Below the pieces are notes generated by a model that was not told the origin of the DNA, ran no database searches, and saw only the letters and a list, made by a program, of their open reading frames with translations. 24,610 bases of DNA from CAZJHX01 sp964545715. GTDB taxonomy: Bacteria; Myxococcota_A; UBA9042; GCA-2863065. This document shows, one piece after another, positions 1-8,085 of this stretch. Numbering within the stretch: the stretch's first letter is position 1; every line of letters starts with the position of its first letter. The translations under genes were made by a program, and so were the position numbers. The stretch spans positions 1 to 24,610 of the forward strand of contig CAZJHX010000158.1 in assembly GCA_964545715.1 (NCBI GenBank), written 5' to 3'.

Positions 1-1
1 C

Positions 2-2158
2 GTCGACGTGGACGTGGAGACCACCAGCCACCTGGACGCCCAGGCGCCTGCGGATTCGCCGGCTGACGATGACTTCGGGGACTTTGAGGACGACGACGAG
101 GGCTGGGGCGAGGAGGCCGGCGGCTCGGTCATCGAGGACGTCGTCTCGCTGATCAACGCGCGCCAGACCGTGCCGATGGAGGGCGGCGGCATCCAGGTCC
201 TCAAGCTGCTGGACCCGATCCCGCCCCCCGAAGAGCTGCCGGCGCTGCGTGACCGGGTGCTGTCGGACAAAACGCTGACCGGGCGGCTTGTCGGGGCGTC
301 AGGTCGCCACACCGTGGTGGCCGCGCGTACGCTGCAGATGCGGGACGATCAGATGGACCTGGTCTTCTTTGAGATGCGAGACGCGCTCAAAGACCTGAAC
401 TCGGACGACTTTCGGATTCAGATCACCGGCCCGCCCGCGATCAACGCGGCGCTCAACGAGATGGTGCTCACCGATCTGGGCACGCTGGCGACGCTGTCCA
501 CGCTGGTGATGCTGCTGGCGCTGGCCTGGCTGTTTCGTCATCTCATCGGGATTGTCGGCCCGATCATCGTCGTCGCCATCGCCGTGCTGTGGACGCTGGG
601 ATTCATGGCGGCGATCGGCTTCGGGCTGAACATCTTGTCCAGCATCCTGCCCGCGTTTTTGCTGTGTGTCGGGGTCGGCGACTCGATCCATATGCTGTCG
701 ATCTATCGCGATCTGCGGCGCCACGGCATGCCAAACGAGGCCGCAATCGTCCGGGCGGTGGCCATCACCGGGCCGCCGGTCCTCTTCACATCGCTCACGA
801 CGATGACCGGGCTCTTCAGCCTGTGGTTTGCCCAGGTCTATGCCGTGTCGGAGATGGGCGTGGCCGGCGGCGTGGGCGTGATGTTTGCGCTGACGCTCTC
901 GCTGGTGCTGCTGCCGATCATGCTGACGTGGAACCGGACCGGGCTGCTGGGCGCCAAGCCGGCGGGCGAGCAGGACGTGATCGACCGCGTTGTCGGCTGG
1001 GCGGTCGCGCTGTCTGACGATCGCGTCCGGGCGGGTCGGCTGCGTGCGGTGTTTGCGATGTCGACGCTGCTGGCCGTGGTCGCCGTCGTCGGGCTGACGA
1101 TGCTGGAGGTCTGGCACGACGACATGTCCAACGTGCCGGATGGCGCCGAGGTCAAGCTGGCCGTGCAGTCGATGGACGAGAACGTCGGCGGCGTCTCCAA
1201 CGCGGTGCTGGTCATCAAGCCGGATAGCGAGCGCGGCATGAAAGACCTGCCGCTGCTGCGTGGCCTGGAGGCGCTGACCGAGCACGTGTTTGCGTATCGG
1301 GACGAGGAGTCCGGGGAGCCGGTCGTGCGTCACGCGATCAGCGTGGTCGATGTGGTCAAGGAGACCCGGCGCGCGTTTCACGGTGGCGGGCAGGCGGAGT
1401 ATCGGCTGCCCGACACCCAGGGCGAGCTGGACGACCTGCTGTTTCTGTTTGAAAACCAGGGGCCGGCGGAGCTGAGAAAGCTGGCGACGCTGAATCTGGA
1501 CCGCTCGCACCTGACGTTTCAGGCGACGTGGCTGGAGGCGACGAGCTACAAGCCGCTGATCGACCATATCCGCACCGGCATTAGTACACATGTCGGCGAT
1601 CTCGCTCAGATCCGCGGGACGGGGATGACCTTCTTGTCCTATCGTATCGTGGATACGCTGCTGAGCGACCTGATCCGCAGCTTTGCGACGGCGTTTGTGT
1701 GCATCACCATCCTCATGCTGTTCATGCTGGGCGATCTCAAGCTCGGGCTGGTCGCCATGTTGCCGAACCTGTTTCCCATCGTGCTGATCATGGGCGGCAT
1801 GGGCCTGACCGGCATCCCGATCGACCTGAACAACCTGTTGATCGCGTCGATCGCCCTGGGTATCGCGGTCGACGACACCATCCACTTTTTGCACCACTTC
1901 AAGACGGCGTTTGCGACCACGGCGGACTGCGAGCAGGCGCTGGTGGCCGCCCGTCACCACGCGGGACGGGCCATGTTCAGCACGTCGGTCTTGCTGTCCA
2001 CTGGTTTCGGCGTCTATCTGTTTGCGCTGAACAACGGGGTCGCGCGCTTTGGCAGCTTGATCGGCCTCACCGTCGTGGTCGCCCTGCTGGTGGACCTCAT
2101 CGTGCTGCCGGCGCTCTTGCGTCACCTGTACGGGAAGCCGGTCGCTCATAAAGTGTAG
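2..2158 (+). CDS. RND/MMPL-family exporter, 5'-truncated by the window edge
   Basis: This is the C-terminal part of an RND-superfamily (MMPL/Patched-like) membrane transporter, which moves lipids or other hydrophobic substrates using the proton gradient. The frame is open to the window edge; the GTG at 8 is not a credible start because the first membrane helix and most of the first extracytoplasmic loop are missing. Visible in order are: a very acidic loop segment (about 67-117), the rest of the first loop, a helix bundle with the GVGDSIHML motif (Asp codon at 680), one helix near 1050-1110, a second large loop, and a final bundle with GIAVDDTIHF (Asp codons 1871 and 1874). The membrane Asp residues in TM4 and TM10 are the family's proton-relay positions. 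The substrate cannot be told. The ferredoxin gene follows 65 bp later on the same strand. Confidence 0.88.
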   Translation, partial: VDVDVETTSHLDAQAPADSPADDDFGDFEDDDEGWGEEAGGSVIEDVVSLINARQTVPMEGGGIQVLKLLDPIPPPEELPALRDRVLSDKTLTGRLVGASGRHTVVAARTLQMRDDQMDLVFFEMRDALKDLNSDDFRIQITGPPAINAALNEMVLTDLGTLATLSTLVMLLALAWLFRHLIGIVGPIIVVAIAVLWTLGFMAAIGFGLNILSSILPAFLLCVGVGDSIHMLSIYRDLRRHGMPNEAAIVRAVAITGPPVLFTSLTTMTGLFSLWFAQVYAVSEMGVAGGVGVMFALTLSLVLLPIMLTWNRTGLLGAKPAGEQDVIDRVVGWAVALSDDRVRAGRLRAVFAMSTLLAVVAVVGLTMLEVWHDDMSNVPDGAEVKLAVQSMDENVGGVSNAVLVIKPDSERGMKDLPLLRGLEALTEHVFAYRDEESGEPVVRHAISVVDVVKETRRAFHGGGQAEYRLPDTQGELDDLLFLFENQGPAELRKLATLNLDRSHLTFQATWLEATSYKPLIDHIRTGISTHVGDLAQIRGTGMTFLSYRIVDTLLSDLIRSFATAFVCITILMLFMLGDLKLGLVAMLPNLFPIVLIMGGMGLTGIPIDLNNLLIASIALGIAVDDTIHFLHHFKTAFATTADCEQALVAARHHAGRAMFSTSVLLSTGFGVYLFALNNGVARFGSLIGLTVVVALLVDLIVLPALLRHLYGKPVAHKV

Positions 2159-2223
2159 CAACCTCTGATCGTCTCGGGTACGGCACGCCTCTTGAAAGGA
2201 CCTTCGCGCAGGAGGTCACACAT

Positions 2224-2571
2224 ATGCACACAGTCACCTTTGCCCGAGAGGGCATCCGAATCGACGTCGCCGACGGGGAAACCGTGCGAGAGGCGGCGAA
2301 GCGGTGTGGTGTTCGTCTGTACAGCGGGATCTTCCGGCTCATCAACTGCCACGGGCTTGGCCGATGCGGCGAGTGTCGCGTCAAGGTCACCGATGGACTG
2401 GAAAACCTGACGCAGCCCACGGAGCTGGAGCGGTCGTTCAAGCGGCCCAGCAGCTCTCGGGATCGCGGGACGTTCGGCATCTACGAGGACGACGGCGAGC
2501 GATTGCCGTGTCAGTCGCGTGTTCGAGGTGATGTGACGGTTTGGACCCGACTGCGCGACGGCGCTCCCTGA
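2224..2571 (+). CDS. [2Fe-2S] ferredoxin-type protein
   Basis: A 115-residue soluble electron carrier of the 2Fe-2S ferredoxin fold. The cluster ligands are Cys42, Cys48, Cys51 and Cys96: C-x5-C-x2-C followed 44 residues later by the last Cys in LPCQSR. The x5 first spacing resembles adrenodoxin-type rather than plant-type ferredoxins, and the gap to the fourth Cys is longer than usual because of a basic, serine-rich insert (about residues 70-82). The N-terminal strands and the DGETVREAAKRCGV segment fit the beta-grasp start. The ATG is supported by AGGAGG at 2210-2215 with an 8-nt spacer. No reductase or oxygenase partner lies next to it, so the electron acceptor is unknown; co-transcription with the exporter upstream is possible. 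Confidence 0.9.
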   Translation: MHTVTFAREGIRIDVADGETVREAAKRCGVRLYSGIFRLINCHGLGRCGECRVKVTDGLENLTQPTELERSFKRPSSSRDRGTFGIYEDDGERLPCQSRVRGDVTVWTRLRDGAP

Positions 2572-2835
2572 GAATTAAGGGGTAGTAGAGGTCGGGCGTT
2601 CTGTCCAGTTGTCGACGGGCCGATGGGGTTGTTTGTCCTGAATCCGGCAGCGGAACCCGCTGAAGGGGCCTCATCACGAGCCGCCGCGACATCGAGTCGC
2701 CGCGCGACCCGCTACCACGACCGCCATAAAAAGAAGCCAGAGTTCAGCGGGCATAGGGTTCTGTCTCGGTGCGCGGCCTGGCGTTACTGACCGCGATCAG
2801 CTTCCCGCGGCGCGGTCGGTCACGTACGGTGAGGC
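2572..2835. other. Intergenic region with small hairpins
   Basis: I see no gene in these 264 bases. The region has two short GC hairpins: CAGCGG/CCGCTG with a 3-nt loop at 2648-2662, and GTCGC/GCGAC with a 3-nt loop at 2696-2708. Neither is followed by a T run, so neither is a standard intrinsic terminator. A larger hairpin near the 3' end is listed separately. Confidence 0.4.
2786..2820 (+). promoter_or_regulatory. Hairpin / inverted repeat upstream of the MauE-like gene
   Basis: ACTGACCGCG (2786-2795) and CGCGGTCGGT (2811-2820) form a 10-bp stem with one G-U wobble around a 15-nt loop. It ends 15 bases before the ATG at 2836. It could be an operator or a 5'-leader structure affecting translation; there is no T tract, so terminator function is unlikely. 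Function is inferred from position only. Confidence 0.35.
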
Positions 2836-3234
2836 ATGCGCTCGTCGGCCATTATCGCGTTGGGGCTGCTGCTGGCCGCTCAGGGACTCGGCAAACTGGC
2901 GAACCTGTCCGGGTATGTGGCTGCACTCGGCGCTTTTGAGGCGCTGCCGGGCGTGCTGTTGTGGCCCGTGGCCGTGGTCTGGCTGGTGCTGGAGGTCGGC
3001 AGCGGTGCGGCGCTTGTCCAGGGGCGGTTTGCGCGACACGGTGCGCTCGGTGCGCTGGCGATCAGCGTTGGTTATGCGCTGCTGACCGTGTCCGCGTCGG
3101 TGCGGGGGCTGGTGGTGCCCAACTGCACGTGTTTCGGCGTCTTTCTGCCGCAGGCGCTGGGTGCGTCGGTGCTGGTACAGGACGCGATCATGGTGATCTG
3201 GAGTGGGTGGGCAGTGAAGGCGACGGCTAGATGA
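2836..3234 (+). CDS. MauE/DoxX-like four-helix membrane protein
   Basis: A 132-residue inner-membrane protein with four hydrophobic segments (about residues 3-20, 36-60, 68-88 and 107-127). The segment PNCTCFGVFLPQ (Cys97 and Cys99) before the last helix resembles the CxCFG signature of the MauE family. MauE is needed for disulfide formation or folding in methylamine dehydrogenase maturation, and relatives occur beside exported thioredoxin-like proteins. No methylamine dehydrogenase gene is present, so only a general role in membrane redox or maturation is proposed. The ATG has GAGG only one base upstream, so ribosome binding looks weak. The stop overlaps the next start in an ATGA (3231-3234), which couples it to the GH92 gene. 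Confidence 0.7.
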   Translation: MRSSAIIALGLLLAAQGLGKLANLSGYVAALGAFEALPGVLLWPVAVVWLVLEVGSGAALVQGRFARHGALGALAISVGYALLTVSASVRGLVVPNCTCFGVFLPQALGASVLVQDAIMVIWSGWAVKATAR

Positions 3235-5462
3235 ACAAGCTGATTGTATTGGGCGCTGTGATGGCGTTGGTGGTGGCCTGTGGGGACGACGCGGAGCCGG
3301 TCGCTGTTGTGGAAGACGTCGGGGCGCCCGAGGATGTCGCGGCGGACGTGCAGCAACCGCCGTCGCCGCCCGCGCTGTGGGACGGGGATCCGCTGGAGTT
3401 GGTCAACGTGTTTGTCGGCACGGGCGCGGACGCCTTCAACGTCGGCAACCTGTTTCCGGGCGCCACCACGCCGTTTGGGATGATTCGGCTGTCGCCCGAC
3501 AGCGTTGAGGACAGCGGGTCCACGTCGGCCGTCTTTCACACGGCGGGCTACCACTACAGCGACGGGTGGGTCCGCGGCTTCTCGCACATGCGCCTGGCGG
3601 GGGCCGGCATCGGCGACTACGGCAACGTGCTGGTGCGCCCCGGCGTGGGTGACGTGGCGGCGCTGGCGGACGTGATGACGGGCCGGCTGCCGCTGGACCA
3701 CGACAAAGAGAGCGGCTCGCCCGGGTACTACCGGCTGGAGGCGGCCGTTGCGGAGTCGGTGACGGTGACGAGCGAGCTGACCGCCACGCCGCGCACGGGC
3801 GTGCATCGCTACACGTGGTCGGGAGCCGACGAGGGCCTGATCGCGGTGGACCTGGGCGCGGCGATCAACGACGGCGAGGTCACGGCGATCGAGGTCGCGG
3901 TGGCCGAGAGCGGGGAGCTGTCGGGGCAGCTGCACAGCCGCGGTGACTTCTCAGGGCGCTACGACGGCTACGACCTTTTTTATGTGGTGGCTCCCAGTCG
4001 CCCGCCGGTGGAGGTGCTGGAGGTCGGCGACGTACGCGTGATGCGTTTTGATGTGTCCGAGAACGGCGTGGTCGAGCTGCAGGTGGGCTTGTCGTTTGTG
4101 GATCTCGACGGGGCGCGCGGAAACCTGAAGGCCGAGGCGCAGGGCCGGTCGTTTGACGAGCTGCGAGCGGCGGCAGAGGCTCTGTGGCGCGAGAAGCTGT
4201 CCGTGGTGAAGGTCTCGGGCGGCACCGACACCCGGCGGCGCCTGCTGTACACGGGGCTGTATCACAGCGCGGGCATGCCGACCCTGCTCAGCGACGTGGA
4301 CGGCCGGTATCTCGGATTCGACAAGGAGATCCACACGGCCGACGGCTGGTCCTTCTACTCGGACCTGTCGCTGTGGGACACGTACCGCACACTGCATCCG
4401 CTGGTGCAGCTGTTGTGGCCCGACGATCAGCGCGACTTTCTGCGGTCTCTGGTGGCGATGGGCGAGCAGGGCGGGTCGCTTCCGCGGTGGCCGATGGGGC
4501 CCGGATATGGGCGCTCGATGGTGGGATCGTCGGCGGATATCGTGTTGGGTGACGCGGTCACGGGCGGCATGGCGGACGCGTTTGACGTGGACAAGGCGCT
4601 GGAGCTTGCGCTGATCACCGCCAACGGACCGGCGCCCAACGGCAACCCGGGGCGGTCGTGCATCGGACCATATCTCGAGCTGGGCTATTGCCCGGCCGAC
4701 GCCGCGAATGGGGCGGTGTCGATGACCATGGAGTACTCAGCCAACGACTACTGCATCGCCCGCATCGCCGAGCATCTGGGCCAGACCGAGCTGGCGGCCG
4801 AGCTGGACGCGCGCGCCCTGGGCTGGAAGCACCACTGGGACCCCGAGCAGGGCTTCTTTGCCCCGCGCGACACGGACGGCGCCTTTGCTGACTGCTCGCC
4901 CAATTCGCTGACCGACTACTACATCGAGGGGTCCGCCTGGCACTACCTGTTCATGCTGCCGCATCATGTGCCGGAGCTGATCGAGACCCTGGGCGGCGAT
5001 GCGGCGTTTGTCGAGCGGCTGGAGACCTTCATGAGCCAGGGGGCCGCCGCTTACGATCCGCTGCTGCCCAACGCCTGGTACTACCAGGGCAATGAGCCGG
5101 ATCTGATCGCGCCATGGCTGTTCGGCTTTGCGGGCAAGCCCGAGCGGACGCGTCACTGGACCGAGTGGATCGCGGATACGACGTACCAGCTGACGCCGGC
5201 GGGTCTGGCCGGAAACGACGATGGCGGCACCATGTCGGCCTGGTGGGTGCTGTCGGCGGCCGGTCTCTACCCGCTGCCCTGCACGGGCACGTTTGCGCTG
5301 TCGGGGCCGCTGTTTGACCGGGTCGTGTGGACGGTGCCCGGGGGCACGCTGGATATCCGCGCCGGTGATGCACAGACGTGGGACGGGGCGCCGCTGGACG
5401 GGCCCACAGTCGACGTCACCGCGCTCAGGCAGGGCGGGCTCTTGGAGCTACTCCGCGATTAG
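3231..5462 (+). CDS. GH92-family exo-alpha-mannosidase-like lipoprotein
   Basis: A 743-residue glycoside hydrolase of family GH92, whose members are calcium-dependent inverting exo-alpha-mannosidases. The N-terminus is a lipoprotein signal ending VVAC (Cys17), followed by an acidic, proline-rich linker, so the enzyme is probably anchored outside the cytoplasm. Family blocks appear in order: GFSHMRLAGAG (116-126), the FYSDLSLWDTYRTLHPL block, TMEYSANDY with Glu501 where the family has its general acid, NEPDLIAPWLFGFAGKP, and GNDDGGTMSAWW (661-671) with Asp663/Asp664 in the catalytic base region. Residue roles come from family knowledge. No sugar transporter or other glycosidase is nearby. Its 3' end overlaps the convergent selenoprotein gene by 15 bp. 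Confidence 0.92.
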   Translation: MNKLIVLGAVMALVVACGDDAEPVAVVEDVGAPEDVAADVQQPPSPPALWDGDPLELVNVFVGTGADAFNVGNLFPGATTPFGMIRLSPDSVEDSGSTSAVFHTAGYHYSDGWVRGFSHMRLAGAGIGDYGNVLVRPGVGDVAALADVMTGRLPLDHDKESGSPGYYRLEAAVAESVTVTSELTATPRTGVHRYTWSGADEGLIAVDLGAAINDGEVTAIEVAVAESGELSGQLHSRGDFSGRYDGYDLFYVVAPSRPPVEVLEVGDVRVMRFDVSENGVVELQVGLSFVDLDGARGNLKAEAQGRSFDELRAAAEALWREKLSVVKVSGGTDTRRRLLYTGLYHSAGMPTLLSDVDGRYLGFDKEIHTADGWSFYSDLSLWDTYRTLHPLVQLLWPDDQRDFLRSLVAMGEQGGSLPRWPMGPGYGRSMVGSSADIVLGDAVTGGMADAFDVDKALELALITANGPAPNGNPGRSCIGPYLELGYCPADAANGAVSMTMEYSANDYCIARIAEHLGQTELAAELDARALGWKHHWDPEQGFFAPRDTDGAFADCSPNSLTDYYIEGSAWHYLFMLPHHVPELIETLGGDAAFVERLETFMSQGAAAYDPLLPNAWYYQGNEPDLIAPWLFGFAGKPERTRHWTEWIADTTYQLTPAGLAGNDDGGTMSAWWVLSAAGLYPLPCTGTFALSGPLFDRVVWTVPGGTLDIRAGDAQTWDGAPLDGPTVDVTALRQGGLLELLRD

Positions 5463-8084
5463 CTGCTGGACCAGCGACTCCATCTCGCCCACGTCAAAAG
5501 ACGTCTTGATCGAGCGCACCGAGCCGTCCTTGCCGATGACGACGTCGCGCGGATACGGGTAGCCCACGCCCGGGGCAAAGTCGAAGAGGCCCTTGGTGTA
5601 GCCGATGTCCTGCATCAGCGGGTAGGTGATGCCCGTCTGGTCCTTGAAGTCGGCCAGCGCCTTGGGGGACTCGCTGCCGTACAGGCCGTACACCAGCACG
5701 CCGTCGTCTTTGTATTTCTGCCAAATGCCCGATTCGATGTCTGACAACTCCAGACCGCAGATCGGTCAGAAGAGGGCGAAGTAGGCCAGCACGATGACGT
5801 GGCCCTTGAGGTTGGAGACCTGCCCGCCGCCGGTCGGGTCCAGAAAGCCGAACTCGTTGCCGATCTTGTCGCCGACGTTGAGGTCAGCTTTGTTCTTGTT
5901 GCCGACCAGATACATCTTGAAGGGGTTTTGGCCGGGGTCGGGGTCGTTGGAGAAGATCGACAGCGTGGCCTTCAGGTCAAAGGAGTCCTTGGCCGGCGGA
6001 TAGAACGTGACCTCGAAGACGGCTGCGTCACCGGGCGCGATCGACAGCTGCTTGGGTGTGACCGAAAACTGCTTGTTGGAGATGTTCATGCCGGTGATCT
6101 CCAGCGGCAGCTGGCCGCGGTTGCGCACGACGACGGCCTTGGTGGGCGTGCTGCCGAAGCCGAAGTCGACCAGCTCGTCTTCGATCCACAGGTCCGGCGC
6201 CACGTAACCGGGCACGTGCTGGACGATGTGCAGCCCCTCCCACTCCGCGACGTAGGCGATGCCGTCGTTCATGGCCACGCCGAAGACCTGCTCAAAGCCG
6301 GGGAAGTACTTCACGTCTTCGGTGCCGAGCAGGGAGTAGTTTTTGGTCTCGTACATAGCCAGGTGGCTCCATGCGCCGACGGCCAGCACGCCGCCGTCCG
6401 CAGCCACCGCCTGCGCGGAGCTGACGGTCTGCAGGTCCTGCATATGCACGAGCTCGGTCGGGTCTGTGGCGTCGAAGATCGCGACGCCGGCGGAGCCCAT
6501 GGCCACATAGACGCGCTTGTTGTGCACGACCACGTCGCGGGCGATGCCGACGGTCGGCAGCGTCTGATGCACCTTGGCCTCCATGGGCGTCGCCACATCG
6601 AGGACCTTGAGCCCGCCCTCGGCGTCCGCGACGTAGGCGGTGTCCCCCGTCGCGTCCAGCTTCCAGGCGTTGTCGAAGCCGTCGATCACGGCCGGGTCGC
6701 CGGGGATGCCGTCGGTGGTCGGGTAGACGCGCACGCCGCCGGAGTGGGCCGCCACCAAGAGGTGATCCTTGTGGTACGTCATGCCCTCGAAGAGCACCTG
6801 GGGATCGTCGATCTTGTCGACCTGCAGCATCTTGTCGTTGGGCTGCATGTAGTAGGTCGCCAGAAACGGGGTGCCCACCCAGCTGTCGCCGTGATGGGCG
6901 AAGTAGACGACCCGGTGTCCGGACTCCAGCGTGGGGCCCAGGCCGATGCGCTGACAGCGGCCCAGCGCTGAGTCCACGTACTTGGGGCTGGCCGGGTTGG
7001 AGATCTTGTTCACGCGCACGCCGAAGCCGCCGCACAGGTACGCGTATTTGTCGTCGGCCTCCACGTCCACGGCCTCAGCGGCGGTGCCTTTGCTCAGGTA
7101 GACAAGCGCGTCGCCCTTGGCGCAGCAGGTGTCGCCGATTTTGGCGCCCGCAGGGGCGCAGTCAGCGCCGTAGAAGCAGTTGAGGCACGACAGGCCCGAG
7201 CAGCCGTCACAGGTGCCGTTGTCTTCGAACAAGCAGCCACTGCCGGGGTCACACGCGTCCGTGGTGCACTCGTTGCCGTCGTCGCAGGTCTTGGTGACGC
7301 CCGCGCAGGCGCCGCCGGTGCACACGTCCTCGGTGGTGCAGGCGGTGGCGTCGTCACAGCTGGTCCCGTCCTCGGCGGGGCTGGACTCGCACTCGCCTGT
7401 CTGGGGGTTGCACGTTGATACAGCGCACGGGGCGTCGGTCTCGCAGGTGATCACGCTGTCGGGGGCGACCACGCAGGTCGCGGGCGTGGCGCTCAGATCG
7501 CACACCGTCGTGCCGTTGCACAGATCGTCGTCCTGCGCGCAGTCGCTGTCGGCGGTGCAGCCGCAGTCGCCCTCGCCAACACACGCGCCGTCGACGCACA
7601 AGTCCGTTGTAGTGCATGCCAGCGAGTCGTCGCACGGGGCCGTGTTGTTGGTCACCGTGCAGCCGGTGGACGGGTCGCATTGGTCGTCCGTGCAGGGGTT
7701 GTGGTCGTCGCAGCCCAGCGCCAGAGAAGAGGCGCACGCACCGGCCAGGCAGGTGTCCTCCAAGGTGCACGCGTCATCGTCATCGCACGGCGTGCCGTCG
7801 ACCACCGCCTGTGTGTCGCAGACCGACTGTCCGGCTACGCAGACCGCGATCTCGCACGGACCGCTCACCTGCACCTTGTCGGCGCAGTCCGCGTTGGTTT
7901 GACACTGCGGCCCGGGCGCCGGGCTGTCTTCGGGCGGCGCCGGGGTGTCCGCCACAGGCGCGGTGTCTTCCTGCACGTCCTCAGGCGGCGCCGGTACGTC
8001 AACGGGGTCCGGTGGGTCTGCGGCGTCTTCGGTCGAGCAGCCTGCCGCGAGGACCAGAAACGTGGCGATCAGTCGTCTGCGCAT
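5448..8084 (-). CDS. Selenoprotein 1: secreted multidomain lipoprotein with UxxC thioredoxin domain
   Basis: Read as one 878-residue protein with UGA at 5766-5768 decoded as selenocysteine (Sec773). Domains in order: lipoprotein signal VLAAGC (Cys16); Pro/Asp-rich linker (17-60); Cys-rich CDDxxxCTxDxC repeats (61-320); beta-propeller with LVIVD-like repeats (about 325-625); ASH-like beta-sandwich (630-728) containing VVVRNRGQLPLEI; TlpA/redoxin-type thioredoxin domain (about 737-878). The UGA sits in FALF-U-PIC-G, so the active site is UxxC in place of CxxC, and GYPYPRDVVIGKDG gives the cis-proline strand. The codons after UGA are open and in frame to TAG at 5448. I chose ATG 8084 because it begins the signal peptide; the longer upstream frame overlaps lysR. 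The LysR stop lies one base before the ATG. A thiol-oxidoreductase role outside the cytoplasm is inferred. A nonsense mutation is the alternative, but the paralogue has UGA at the same codon. Confidence 0.82.
5523..5567. repeat. 45-bp identical patch shared with 16076-16120
   Basis: A second identical direct repeat between the two selenoprotein genes, coding for the GYPYPRDVVIGKDG segment around the cis-proline of the thioredoxin domain. Identity at all third positions suggests recent duplication or gene conversion. Confidence 0.85.
5729..5768 (-). promoter_or_regulatory. UGA codon and candidate bacterial SECIS hairpin of selenoprotein 1
   Basis: Directly after UGA (5768-5766) the mRNA can fold into a two-step hairpin. 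The lower stem is CCGAU (5765-5761) with AUCGG (5733-5729). A 5x5 internal loop follows. The upper stem is GUCUG (5755-5751) with CAGAC (5743-5739), capped by the 7-nt loop GAGUUGU, which begins with G. A hairpin immediately 3' of UGA with a G-starting apical loop is what SelB recognises in bacteria. Folding energy was not computed. Confidence 0.6.
5739..5771. repeat. 33-bp identical patch shared with 16286-16318
   Basis: This direct repeat spans the UGA, the UPIC active site and the upper hairpin of the two selenoprotein genes. It is identical base for base over 33 positions, while the flanking codons differ between copies. Confidence 0.85.
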
Positions 8085-8085
8085 G

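Noticed and set aside
299..2161. 620-codon open frame on the minus strand
   Set aside because: It lies over the RND transporter, and its product is rich in Gln, Arg and His with no domain, typical of an antisense shadow in GC-rich DNA.
2648..2662. Hairpin CAGCGG/CCGCTG as terminator of the ferredoxin gene
   Set aside because: The stem is only six base pairs and no T run follows.
5448..5747. Separate thioredoxin-like gene starting at TTG 5747
   Set aside because: It would start in the middle of a thioredoxin fold without its first strands, with no proper ribosome-binding site. It is in frame with the upstream gene through a single UGA and is better read as its C-terminal part.
5799..6971. 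390-codon plus-strand frame inside selenoprotein 1
   Set aside because: The product is a low-complexity Val, Gly, His and Asp sequence mirroring the coding strand; the similar frame at 16457-17743 mirrors copy 2 in the same way.
7100..7900. Cys-rich repeats of selenoprotein 1 as a metallothionein or EGF array
   Set aside because: The spacing CDDxxxCTxDxC with flanking DGxxC fits the secreted Cys-rich repeats common in Myxococcota-type proteins, not metallothionein.
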